Shown: positions 51,401 through 62,040 of the stretch, piece after piece | Layout of the letters: the number at the start of each line of letters is the position of its first letter | How positions within the stretch are numbered: the first letter of the stretch is position 1 | Origin: Larus michahellis | Lineage: Eukaryota; Chordata; Aves; Charadriiformes; Laridae | Assembly (NCBI RefSeq): GCF_964199755.1 | Contig: NC_133903.1 | Span: forward strand, 7,581,001-7,645,000 | Length of the DNA: 64,000 bases | Reading direction: 5' to 3' | The notes under the pieces: generated by a model | What the model saw: only the letters and a program-made list of their open reading frames with translations | The model's database searches: none | Told to the model about the DNA's origin: nothing | Position numbers and translations under genes: made by a program

Positions 51401-52374
51401 TCAGCACAATGATTTGCATGTCTATAAAGCAAAATAAAAGAAAGTATAATACTAGTAATAAAAAAAATCAGTCTGTTTAGACTCATGTAAACAGCATTAA
51501 ATATTTACAGTTTCAATTATAATTCTCTTATCCTTTCCCTTCCACCTTTTTTTCCCTTCTTCATTCAGACACAGCCCAATAGACAGAAAAATAAACTAGT
51601 AGCTTTTCAATTCATTCTCTGTTTTTACAATAAAATGGCAATTCTTAATCCTCTTCTAAAGCCCTTCATTCCTCTCCCTTTCTTAGGAAACAACAGCCTG
51701 AAGCATTATTACAGATTCTCATTAAAGAGCTTCCCCTAAAATATTTGCTACCAGTTATAATTATCTCCTTATTTTAATCCTCAAACCTCCTCCCACCCTT
51801 TTCCTCAGCAAATACCACAAAATTTCAAATACCTGGAGCCTCATTATTAATTTCTCAAAGCTGATGTGTTACGATGTTACTGATCAATGTACTTTTAGCA
51901 TTGTAAGAAGTTCCATCCTTACTATTACCCTGCGGTGACTGCAGCCAGCCAGACTGGCATGTGCAGGAACAGGAGCTGTAAGATGCAAATGGGTTTTTTT
52001 TACTACCTGCTTAGGCAGGATTTCATCAGCTAAAATGAAGCGTATTTCTATTTTCAATCAATTAGTACTTACTTGAGAGCAGTTGTCAAAATAGGATGAA
52101 ATATGAATTATACCATATCATCACTCTAGCCACACATACTAGCATTTTTTATGAAGGAGAAATACAGCCATTGCACTAATTTTAGCACAATTAACTAGGG
52201 CAGACCACCAGAACAGGGGCTGATCATCGCTCTGAAAGCTCAGCTCTTTACCTGGCTTGCACCATTGGCACTTCTTGCGAGGAAACCCTCCTTTCTTCCT
52301 GAGCAGATGCAGAGCAGAGCAATAGTAGTGAGCACAAAACACAAGTAAATCAAGAAGAGCGTCAGAAAGTCCAT
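45467..52374 (-). CDS. ZDHHC4: ZDHHC4, DHHC-type protein S-palmitoyltransferase
   Basis: Six coding exons (52374-52252, 49877-49804, 48135-47957, 47856-47731, 47072-46828, 45751-45467) join in frame to 343 codons, one fewer than human ZDHHC4. The start [11 protein letters not shown] matches human MDFLVLFLFYL. Later segments match as well: [11 protein letters not shown]...[22 protein letters not shown], and the Cys-rich domain [20 protein letters not shown] leading to the catalytic DHHC at residues 178-181 and [10 protein letters not shown]. The end is [26 protein letters not shown] and a lysine-rich ERKKKT tail. The hydrophobic spans at the N-terminus, near residues 90-120 and on both sides of residues 190-270 fit the usual multi-pass topology with the DHHC domain in the cytosol. 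ZDHHC4 acts in ER/Golgi and palmitoylates CD36 among others. The start-codon exon opens at an acceptor (ttgcag) before 52382, so an upstream untranslated exon exists. Confidence 0.96.
49878..52251 (-). other. ZDHHC4: ZDHHC4 intron 1 (between first two coding exons)
   Basis: This AT-rich intron has no recognised exon. A low-complexity A/C-rich stretch at about 50290-50350 is the only simple repeat noted. Confidence 0.65.
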
Positions 52375-52491
52375 CCTGAGCCCTGCAATACAACAGAAGC
52401 AGCTTATTAGTGCCCCTCAGTGCTCGCTCTCTGCAGCAGTGCCTGGGCCTAGCCGTGCTTCACACCGTTTAGTGCATTGCTATGACACAGG

Positions 52492-52866
52492 AATCATAGA
52501 ATTGTCTAGGTTGGAAGGGACCTTTTCAAGATCATCGAGTCCAACCGTTAACCTAACACTGCCAAAACCACCACTAAACCATGTCCCTCAGCACCACGTC
52601 TCCCCATCTTTTGAACACCTCCAGGGATGGCGACTCCAGCACTTCCCTGGGCAGCCTGTTCCAATGCTCGACAACCCTTTCTGTGGAGAAATTTTTCCTA
52701 ATATCTACTTTAAACCTCTCCTGGTGCAACTTGAGGCCATTTCCTCTTGTCCTATCACTTGTTACTTGGGAGAAGAGACAGACCCCCACCTGGCTACACC
52801 CTCCTTCCAGGCAGCTGTAGAGAGCGAGAAGGTCTCCCCTCAGCCTCCTTTTCTCCAGCCTAAGTC
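52492..52866 (-). mobile_element. CR1 LINE, 5'-truncated 3' tail, minus orientation
   Basis: The stretch begins GAATCATAGAATTGTCTAGG and continues GTTGGAAGGGACC, GAGTCCAACC, CTCCAGGGATGGCGACTCCA, CCTGGGCAGCCTGTTCCAATG and CTCCTTTTCTCCAGCCTAAG. This is the reverse complement of the well-known CR1 3' region. The copy is about 375 bases, truncated at its 5' end and only moderately diverged. It lies roughly 120 bases upstream of the ZDHHC4 start-codon exon, inside the leader intron. Confidence 0.93.
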
Positions 52867-52959
52867 CAGCCGGCACACTCCATCCCCTCCGCCACAGCAG
52901 AGGATTTATTTCAATCTTTTATGTGCTTCTGCACAGGCCACGACCCAGCGACAGGGCAG

Positions 52960-53560
52960 CTTATGGAGGGAGCAGCTGTGTCTGCCAGGCCTCGGGGCTC
53001 TGCGCCGGGCCTGCGGCCTCCGAGCCCCCGGGCAGCGGGAGCCGCAGGGTGCCCTGGGGACACAGTCGGGGCTACGGGGCGTCGAGGGTCCCCAGCCCCG
53101 AAGGACACCGGGCGGGAGGGCGCTGGCCCCGGACTCCCCTCATCGGGTCGCCGCTGCCGCTCCCCAGAGGCCGGCTAATCGACCGCCGAGCTCCGCCCCC
53201 GCCGCCCCGGTCGCTCGGCGATCTGCGGCGGCGGAAGGGCCTGTCGCATCCGGAAGCGGAGGTGCCCGGCCGGCCCGCTCTGCCCGAGGCCCGCTCGGGA
53301 GGTCCGTTTATCAAGGATGGCGCCTCGCCAGCCGGCGTCCAGCACCCGCCCGGGCCGGGCCCGGCTGCTCCGGGGAAGGAGCCCGTCCCTCGGCTGAGGG
53401 GAGCGGGTTGGCGGGACCGGGCCGGGGCCGCCACTGGGCCACACACCGGGAGGTGGCTCCAAAGCGATCAGGCCATGCCTCCTGAAGGCGCCGAGGCTGG
53501 CAGGGAGAGCCGCTCGTTCTGGCCTGCCTCCCTCCTCCGCAGCAGAACACGAAGGTTAAA
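52960..53560 (-). promoter_or_regulatory. ZDHHC4: CpG island, probable ZDHHC4 promoter
   Basis: A 600-base CpG-rich block lies upstream of ZDHHC4. It contains an ETS/GABPA-type site CCGGAAGCG at 53250-53258. The ZDHHC4 start-codon exon needs an upstream untranslated exon, and this island is the natural source. I could not fix that exon: a minus-strand GTAAGA donor after 53621 is one candidate, but it lies upstream of the island core. The 348-codon plus-strand frame running over the CR1 copy and this island is not a gene. Confidence 0.55.
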
Positions 53561-53569
53561 GGAGTAGAA

Positions 53570-56500
53570 ATAAAAATTATCATTTTTGTAAATTCCAGAG
53601 TTGTGTGCAGAGTTCTTACGGTCCCGGGCAGCCCGTTACCATGAGTTGAGTGCAGTTGATGTGTTTTCTTCTGTTTGCAGGGGTTCTGTGTAACACTGCC
53701 AACTGGCATGGCGCATCCCGTGTAATTCCGTAGAAATCCGCAAAAACTTCTTCAGATTTGTTGCCTTCGGTGAAATCTCTAAAGCAAAATCCTTTTGTCT
53801 TCTAGTGCAGCTCTGAGCACTATATCCCCTTTTAATAGGCAGCCTCCTCTCACACCATCACGTCCCATGTGCGGTAAGACATCGGGGTGAGTGTGCTGGA
53901 GTCCCCGCAGGGATCTCATCTGGGACCGGCCTGAGGGGGACCAAAGCTGCCGGAGATGAACGTCCTGTGCCGGTTCCTTATGCGGTGGCTGTCAACTGAA
54001 ACCGTCCCCGCAGCCGGCACGGTCCGTGCTCTCTGGAGCGCCGCTAATGAGCGGCTGATTGGGTTACGCGGTGCCTGGGTAGAATTTGCCATAGAAACTC
54101 AGCCGGTTGCTGCCGCCGGGTAACTGATCCAAAAGCTTTGAGGCTGCTGTGATGATTTTGCCGGCTCTGGGTCCCAGTCTGCTACTGGCTGGATCTCGGG
54201 CACGACAGGTAAGCTCTCCGTGGGGTGCTCAGGCTGCTTTGACACCGAGAGGAAATTAATTGGCTTGGACAGGAGACATGGCGGCAGGAGGTGAGGTTGG
54301 GTTTCAGGAAGGAGATCTTTTTTCCTCTGGTAAGTTCTTGGCCCACAACATACCAAACCAGAAGCCGAGAGAGCGAAATGCAGCCGAAATATTGCCAGGG
54401 CACAGCTACCCTAGAGAGCAGCCCGAGGCACTTTGCTCCTGATAGAGGATGTTGTGAAAAAGCCATTTTTTCCCTTCCTTACTGATACAGCAAAATTTCT
54501 GTACTGCTCCAGGTACAGCTGTAGGTTAGTGGGGGACATCGGATGTAACCTGGCAAGTTTGGCAGCGCAGAAGGGGCCGTGGGATGCGGGGCTGGCGGCA
54601 GCGTGGGTGCGAGGTGGTTTATTCACCTGCGGGCGGACGGGCAGGGTTTGTGCCCTGTGCACAGCCCAGAGCTGCTGGCAGGAGCTGCAGCCAGTGCCAC
54701 CGAGCAGCAGCACCGGCACGGAGCTCCATCCACCCTCAGTGACCTTACAGGCCGTGCTCAAGGACAAAACAGCCAGCAAATACTTTGATGGTAGGTTGGG
54801 TCTGAGAGAAATGAAGCTGATTCAATCCAAGTGATGTGCAAATGAGTGAAAAGTCTTGTCTGATCAAAATCTAGCAGAAGACCTTCAAGGAAACAATCTT
54901 TTCATTAGCTTGGAATCCCATAACTAATTTCTTGCAGGCATTAACATTCACTGTCAGTGTTTTAAAGTTCTCAAGTCACTTAAAAATGGAGGGAAAAGAA
55001 ACAATTGCCTCAATTGCTGGAAAAAAAAAATAGAATACCCATTGCAGTGGTTTTGTCTGCCTGTTTGGGCAGTGAATAGTGAAGAAGATCCCTGGGTGAT
55101 TTCTAGGAAGGCGTGTGCATTTCTGTGTTAACACGGGAGGGCAGTGCACGCTCCCCCCACCACACGCCCGCGAACCTCAGCTGCTGAGGAGATTTGTGTT
55201 TGTGCAGAACCTATGAGAAAGGAGCCATGTCCCGTCTCCAGCAGAGCATCACCGACACCCGCAGAGCATCACCGACACCAGAGCTGGAGAGGACAGGAGG
55301 AGGAGAGGGTCTCGAGTCCCTGGCAGCAGTGACATGTAGGGCACGAGCAAAAGGAAGACCTTTCACCATGTTGTGCGGTGAAGGTTGGGCAGAGCAGGTT
55401 CCTGCCGTGCTCCTTCGTAAGGCTTTTACTCCACCCCATGTCAAATCTCCCAGGTTTCCAGGGGAGGTTGTTTCCCATCCAGCCCAACCCGCGCTGATGC
55501 GAGGGGAAGACCAGATTGCTGCGTGGTCCATGAGGGGAAGCAGACGTCCCCTCCTGTTGGTGCCTCAGCAGGACGTGTAATACCCTAAAACCTCTTAGCG
55601 TGCTAAGCCCTGGGATCTCTAAGTGCTGAGAAAGCAGAGGAGAAAATCAGAAATAGCAGCTTAATGAACAGTCAGTGCCAGCGCGGGGGGCTCTGCTGCA
55701 GGACGCTCTCAGCCGCTCCCCGCTGTGCGGACCCCGGTCCCCCGCACGGAGCAGCCTGGCTGGGGGCAGCTCTCCGGGACAGCCCTGCAGAAGTTGGTCC
55801 AGCCTCCCAAATCTCTGCAGCAAACCGTGCAATGTTTGGCGGACACGTGCTCTCAAAATCTCTGGTTTCCCACCCAAATCGCGAGGTCTCAGCACACCCA
55901 GCTGCCGTTTGGGAGCAGTGACGGCGTGCTGTGTCTCTGCTGCTTTGCAAAGCGCCATCTCTTTGCATTTGCCTGTGGGGATGAGGGATTTCCCTCCATG
56001 GGCGTTAATCTGTTTTACCTTGTTCCAGCTCCTAATTCCCCCCAGATCTGTGGGCTCAGGTCAGCACTAGTCTCAGCCAGGACCAGCACGGCAATTAGTC
56101 TGTCTGTGTTTCTCTTTGCGATGGAAATAAAGTTAATTAGGAAAGGAAAAAGCACGAAGGACCTTTCTGCGTGCCTGGCGTGGACTCAGAGCAGCTGGAA
56201 GGGCACTGGGCTCAAATAAGAAGCCCGGGAAGGGGCAGCCATCCCCTCCCGAGGCGCTGCCCCGGCTCTGCCCCAGCACCACAGCACAGCAGCCGTTTCG
56301 CCCACCCCTGGACCGGCATTACAGGCAAGGTCTGTGTCCCCAGCATCCCGGGGGCTGCAGCGAGGACGTGGGAGCAGGGGAGATGCCCCCAGGAGCCCGG
56401 CGGGTAGGTGGGACGCGCTTCCAGGGGCGATGGAGGAGAACCAGGAAAGCTTCGACCCCGTAGCAGGACAAACCTGTCCCCGGTGAGAGCCCGCCAGGCT

Positions 56501-58490
56501 GGCGTGGATGGCTGCAGACTTCTGTAAGTGCTTGAGCCATAGGGTGTAGAGGTGGCAGGGGGTGATGCAGCTCCTCGCAGCAAGGCGATGGTCGCTGCTC
56601 TGCCTGGCTTTGCCATGGAGCTCAGCCTGGAGCAGTAGCACTGGGGCCATCCCAGTGCTTACTGGGCTCTCGCTGGAGCCTTCAAAGCCTGTGCTCCGCA
56701 GCCCCTGGGGTGTCCTGGTGTTTGCTCACCAATGGATTTCATCCTGCTGTTGCCAGACTTGTCCCTGTGCTTCACCCTCAGCGGCTCCCCTCCGGTCCTT
56801 GACATCCGTACCCATTAAAACGGGCAACGGCTTTGTTTCCTCTTTAAATAATAACAATAATTTTTATGTAGTATTTTAATCAGCACTGCTGTACAATGGA
56901 GGGCAAGATTATTACGGTTACAGTGTTAGTGACAGCATATTGCTTGGTCCTTTTTAATATTTCCTTATGAAGGTGGCACTTCTGGTGCCCTCTGTAATAC
57001 AGCCTTGAGTAGCTGTTTGCAACAGCCGAGCAGGCTCAGGTTATTAATACAGATTCCTGCGGTAATGCTGTGTTCCCTGCCCATCCTCACGATCCTGCTC
57101 TCGGAGCAAGCTGGTCCGTATTATCTGTGCTGGAAATGGACATGAGAAGGGTTCCTTTCATCTCCCTGGCCTATAATAGGGTATTAAACAATGTTTTCAG
57201 TGCTACTGAATTTTGACCAAGATTTCCCGGGTCTCAAAGGAGCAGAAGAAATGGCTTTCGGTCATTCAGATCAGAGCCAAGCCACCCCGACAGCGGTAAG
57301 GCGTGAAGGGATGCCTTTGCTGTGCTGGCAGGAGCACGGACTGGAGTGAACTGGGACCCACTGGGCTGCCCAGGCAGGAGGGGAGCAGCCAGATGGGGGA
57401 ACGCAAACCAGGAGCCAGCTTTAGGCTGCTGCTGGGCTCTGCACCTGGGCTTGGGGCTTTTTGATCTGAAGAGCACAAAACTCAAGGTGTGTTTGTGACG
57501 ATGTTTTTTGAGCCATCCCGAGTCCTTGTAGTCTCTGTAAGATCATTTCCCCGGGTGAAATAGTCTGTGTTTCATTTTTGTAAATGCTTGATGTGTGTTA
57601 AGTAGCACAGATGGAATAAACATGGGAGTAAAGAGCATCTTCACAGACAGCTGACATCAAATGAAGAGAAAATCTACATGCGAATAAATTTAGCAAGTGT
57701 CAGCGGACAATGCAGGCACTTACACATCAGCAGCGTGGAAAGGGCATCCAAGTGAGCTGCAGAGATCAGCTGCTCTGAGTTACCTTGGGCAAAGATGACT
57801 TCTGCAGATGTTTAGGGCTGATGTGCCCGATTTCTCCTTGGGCATCCGTGGAGCCGGTCCTAACCCTTCAAATGAACCACAAACAAGTCCTTTTGAAAAT
57901 TCTCATCTTTCTATTTCAGGATGCTGCGATCAGGTTAATACTATACACCGGACAGGGAGGGCACAAAGAAATACTCACAGGAGAGCTGAGAGCATCTGGC
58001 AAATTCTAACGAATTTGCAGTAATTTTGCAGTTGCATTGAGAAGAGCTGCTTAAAATAAGGCTGTCTTAAGTCACTGGATTATCTGTTCATTAATGTGAC
58101 ATGCCAGGGAAATTAAATAATAATTTTGCTAGACAAATAAATCCAAGCAGGTGCCTAAACGTGCCTCCCGGTGGGGGTTAGGTAGGTGCCACCGACGGGG
58201 GACACAAGGTCCGGGTGGCAAGTGTAGCCCCAGCCTTTCCAGCCAAAGCAACTTCCTCACTGCTAATGGCGCTGGCACTGCTAGCAGCCTGACGATAGAA
58301 GAATAAAAGTTATTTTTTAGGTAAATATAGAGGAAAAGTGTCACTCCTGGGGCATCTCTTCCCATGGTGGGGGAGTGCAGCACAGACTAGAGCCTCCACA
58401 CCCAACAGGATCCACGTGGCATCTACAGGAGCTAGCGTTAGGGATGGAAAAAGCACCACAACTCCTTTTTTTCCCCCCCTTCTTGTCCAG
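53570..58490. other. Gap between ZDHHC4 promoter and first recognised GRID2IP coding exon
   Basis: No coding exon is supported. The GRID2IP start-codon exon begins at an acceptor, so one or more upstream GRID2IP exons may lie here. One possible plus-strand first exon ends near 54291 (GACATGGCGGCAGGAG followed by gtgagg), but nothing ties it to GRID2IP. AT-rich islands at about 56070-56150, 56830-57220 and 58020-58140 may be regulatory. Confidence 0.5.
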
Positions 58491-58498
58491 TTGCAGCC

Positions 58499-61400
58499 AT
58501 GCCGGCAACCAACCAGGGCTGGCCCGAGTCCTTTGGGTTCAAGATAAGCGGAACCGGTCCGTGCTACATCCTCTGGGTGCAGGAGGGCAGCAGCGCAGCG
58601 GTGGCAGGGCTGCGGCCGGGCGACGAGGTGCTGGAGATCGAGGGGCAGCCCGTCTCCTCCCTGGACTGCGAGGCGCTGCTGGGGCTGGCCAGGCGCTGCA
58701 GCAACGTGCCCCCCAGCATCGGGGTGGTCTCCCGCCTACACCACGTCGACATCCCTCCCGGTCCCCGGGGATGCTTCGGCTTCGAGCTGGCGAGCGGCAG
58801 CCCCCCACGAGTGGCCAACGTCAGCCCGGACTCACCTGCTGCTGCCTGCGGGGTCGAGCCGGGGGATTACGTGCTGGAAGTCAACGGGATGGCGGTGATG
58901 CTGCAGGAGGCGGCCGCCACCCTGGTGGGGTCCTGCCACGGGCGGTCCCTGCGGCTGGGGCTGCTGCGGCCGCAGCGTGGGGCCGGCACACGGGACCCCG
59001 TCCCCAGCGCCGACACCGTGCACCAGGAGAGGAAGCAGAAAGCGCAGGAATTCAGCAAAAAGGTAAGATCGAGCCTGGGGCAAGCATACGGGGCTCCAGG
59101 CATCCCCTGCCCCAAGTGGTCTGGAGAATGCGGCATTCAACCTTTGCGGTGCTCTCGGATGGGGGGATGCTCCTGGCTTGGTCAGAAGACTGGGGTGCAG
59201 ATTATGGGCTTCAGTGCCTGCGAGAAGGGTCTGAATTACTGGGAGAATAGATGGGTGCTGCAAAGAGCTTGGAGATCCTCTGGGGGATGACCCCAAGTAC
59301 TTATTCCTTTGCACTACAAGAGTGTGTGGAAGCCCACTGGGGCAGATGCCTCCCTCCTGCGCATCTGGGCGTCCCTTCAAAGTTTGAGCATGTCATCCCA
59401 CAGACATTTTAGCTCCTATTTTGCCACAAAGGGAAAAAGTCGACGTGATTACATCTTCATTGTGCTCCTGAAGGCTGCCTAGTGGGTAGTTTACCAAATA
59501 CATCGCCTCATGCTAATTATAAATTTGATCCTGGTTGTTTTTTTAATTTTTCTAATTTCCATTTCAAAGTAGCCTTTTAAAATACTGTTATGAAAATAAC
59601 CAGGCTTGTGGTTTTTTTTGATCCCGAGCTAATAAAGGAACAAGACCTTCATAAAGAGATTCGTGGGTATTGGCCGAATCCCCTCAGTCAGCTTCTACAT
59701 TAAAGATTCACAAATAAGCGCTGAGGTTTGGATTCATAAGGCCGAGCATCGCGTGTGAAACAGATACCTGCTGATTACAGGAGATTAACAAGAGGATGAG
59801 AGGTTGTTCCACGCTGCCTCCATCTCGTGAAGTCACATTAAACCATGTAAACGTTTCCCGGGTGGTCACAGGAGAGCACTTTTGAAGTGAGGAAGCTGGT
59901 CGCGATGGGTGAGCACCAGCACCTCTGCCACCTCCCTTCCCTGCCCAGCAAAGCCACCCACGGCAGCCCTGGGCAGAAGCAGGTTTGCAGGGCAGGCGTG
60001 CTGCTGGCTCCTGGGCGATGGAGCGCAGCTCAGCTGGCAAACACCTCTCCAGAGGGAGTTAACGGCGCAGATGTTTTAAGTGGCTTCATTTTTTTACATG
60101 ATGCAGAAAATAATAAAACCCAGCAGGGTGCTTTACCCCCTCGTTTACCTAGGAGCTCAGCTCTGGTAGGCGCTGCTGGTGCCAGTGCTGCAAGCACCCA
60201 GGCACTCCTGCCCACCCACCGCAAGGCTGGGAGGTCGGAGGGTGATGGTGGCTCGCGTTTTGTGTGTGCACTGCCTGCAGGGCACTCACAAGCCTGAGGT
60301 ACGGAGGGTTTTTCCCACCCTCATTCGTTTGGCAGAGCCGAAATCTCTGTTAGAATCGTGCTTGCCTGGCAGACAGACCGGTGGCGGCATTAGTGGCAGC
60401 GGGGCCAGGGCTGGAGCCGAGCTGTGCAAGCCGAGCATCCTGGCAGCCTGCGGCCATCACCGAAATCGATGAAGGTGCTCAGGGTCTCGGTTCCAGGTCA
60501 ACATCTCCTCTTGTCCCCTGCACACACAGGGACACGCTGGGGACCTCACCGACGTAAGGGGTGGCAGCACCCCCCCATTCCCACCCACCAAGCTGTTCAC
60601 TCTCAGCGCAGGCAAAAATTTTAACAGCGGCATCCTGGGATTCAGCCCACCAGGAACACCACGCTCTTTGTCATTCCTCTGCTGGACCTTGGGACTGAAA
60701 AGCATGCGAGCCTGCCCCGGGGGATGCAGCTGCCTTGGCTGCCCCAGATTCGGTAACCTTGAAGCGTTGCTGCTGCCGGGAGCCCCCGCAGCGCTCGCAT
60801 GGCGGCTGCGCAAACCCTGCAGCACCTGGAAGGCTGTGCTGGGGGTGACAGCGCCGGCAACAGCCCTCCCTGGAGAGCTGCCAAGTGGGACGAGCAGCTG
60901 GACAGAACAGCTCTTCCCTTTCCACTTCCCCAGAGGCTTGGCCGGGCGATGCCCACCCGCTCCCTCAGGTGCTGCCACAGGGATGTACGGACACAGCCCT
61001 GCACGCACCCCTCATGGACCAGGGAAAGGCCAGGCGATCCCCTCACTGCTGCTTCCCCCTGAGCCCGCAGAGCTGGAGGGAAGCAGTTAAACCTCCTGCC
61101 AGCACAAAACCATCACCTTGCAGGAAAACCCAAGGCCTGCAGGGTGGTCACAAGGAGTTTTCTGCATCCCACATATATTTGCTGCACCCAGCCAGGCTGG
61201 AGGCAAAGCACCAGCAGCACCCACTGCCCAGCACAACCCCAGGGCAAACAACAGCCCCCTGGCCTGGGAAGAGGCTAATAAGGAGGGTGCCATGCAGGGT
61301 AATTGTCTGGATGGTAATTAGCTAATTACTCTGCCTGTCATGGCTTCACAGGCGGAGAGGACAGGACAGCTGATGGGAGCTGCTGATGCCATTTCCAGGG

Positions 61401-62040
61401 CTGGTGCTCATTTTTGTGCTCCCTCTCCCCGCTTCCCTGCAGCCTCCTGGAATTAATGTCAGGACAGTGCTGCCCAGCAGGATCAGGTGTGATTGGAGGC
61501 CTAAATACCTCCAAAAGCCCATTGCTGTGTCCTCTGCCAGGTAGACTCCAGACCGATGCACCAGCCCCCCACCCAGCTGTGCCAGAGCCTCTCCTGCAGG
61601 GACACTTGTGACCCAGCGGAGTTTCGGGTTTGCTGTTTCCAGTGCAATGTTTATAACACGCAGACCAGCGATACCAGGGACATGTGTGGGGCCCCAGCAG
61701 TGCTGTGCGATGGGCTGATGACCGAGGTTTTGCTTTCCTCCCCGTGTGGATTCCCTCCTCCTTGGCTGACCAGGTGCTGCAATGAGACAGACACATTTTC
61801 TGCACCATCAGTGCCTCGGTACATATGGTTAACAGCTCCATGCTCCATGCCCCTTCCCTCTTCTCTCCTGTCTCCCATGCTGCAGGTGGATGACATCCTC
61901 GGTGACCAGCCAGAGGTCAAGGAGAAGGTCTTCACCGTCCTGAAGCAGTACGCGGCAGAGCGGAAGGTGGAGTACTTGGCCTACGCCCTCTGCATGGTCC
62001 TCACCCAGGAGTCCCACCAGCATCTGATTGACAACATCAG
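58499..62040 (+). CDS. GRID2IP: GRID2IP (delphilin), 5' part: tandem PDZ and start of harmonin-like domain
   Basis: Two coding exons are seen. Exon 58499-59062 (188 codons) starts MPATNQGWPESFGF, matching the mammalian delphilin MPATNQGWPEDFGF start. It encodes a PDZ domain (GSSAAVAGLRPGDEVLEIEG) and a second PDZ-like unit (CFGFELASGSPPRVANVSPD, GVEPGDYVLEVNG), then VHQERKQKAQEFSKK. Exon 61886-62040 continues VDDILGDQPEVKEKVF, KQYAAERKVEYLAYAL and LIDNIR, the harmonin-homology-type helical domain. It ends at a gtatgg donor two bases into a codon. Delphilin is a Purkinje-cell postsynaptic scaffold that binds the GluD2 receptor tail through PDZ and actin regulators through its later FH2 domain. 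The remaining exons lie right of the window. The exon's acceptor (cttgtccag) shows that an upstream exon exists, and the frame is open across it, so longer isoforms are possible. The adjacent ZDHHC4 matches human 7p22.1 order. Confidence 0.93.
59063..61885 (+). other. GRID2IP: GRID2IP intron after the PDZ exon
   Basis: No exon was recognised in this 2.8-kb intron. It contains AT-rich islands near 59440-59720 and 60055-60120, and the palindromic homeodomain-type motif at 61314. Confidence 0.6.
61314..61329. promoter_or_regulatory. Perfect 16-bp palindrome with paired TAATTA cores
   Basis: GTAATTAGCTAATTAC equals its own reverse complement and carries two TAATTA homeodomain cores separated by GC. 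It sits in an AT-rich patch with other TAAT/ATTA cores nearby at about 61276 and 61301. A homeodomain-bound intronic element is inferred from sequence only. Confidence 0.45.

Noticed and set aside
52439-53485. 348-codon plus-strand open frame
   Set aside because: It covers a CR1 fragment read backwards and then a CpG island, so it is not a gene.
54260-54292. Plus-strand ATGGCGGCAGGAG followed by a gtgagg donor as a GRID2IP first coding exon
   Set aside because: The splice signal and start are attractive, but the peptide is too short to recognise and nothing connects it to the exon at 58.5 kb.
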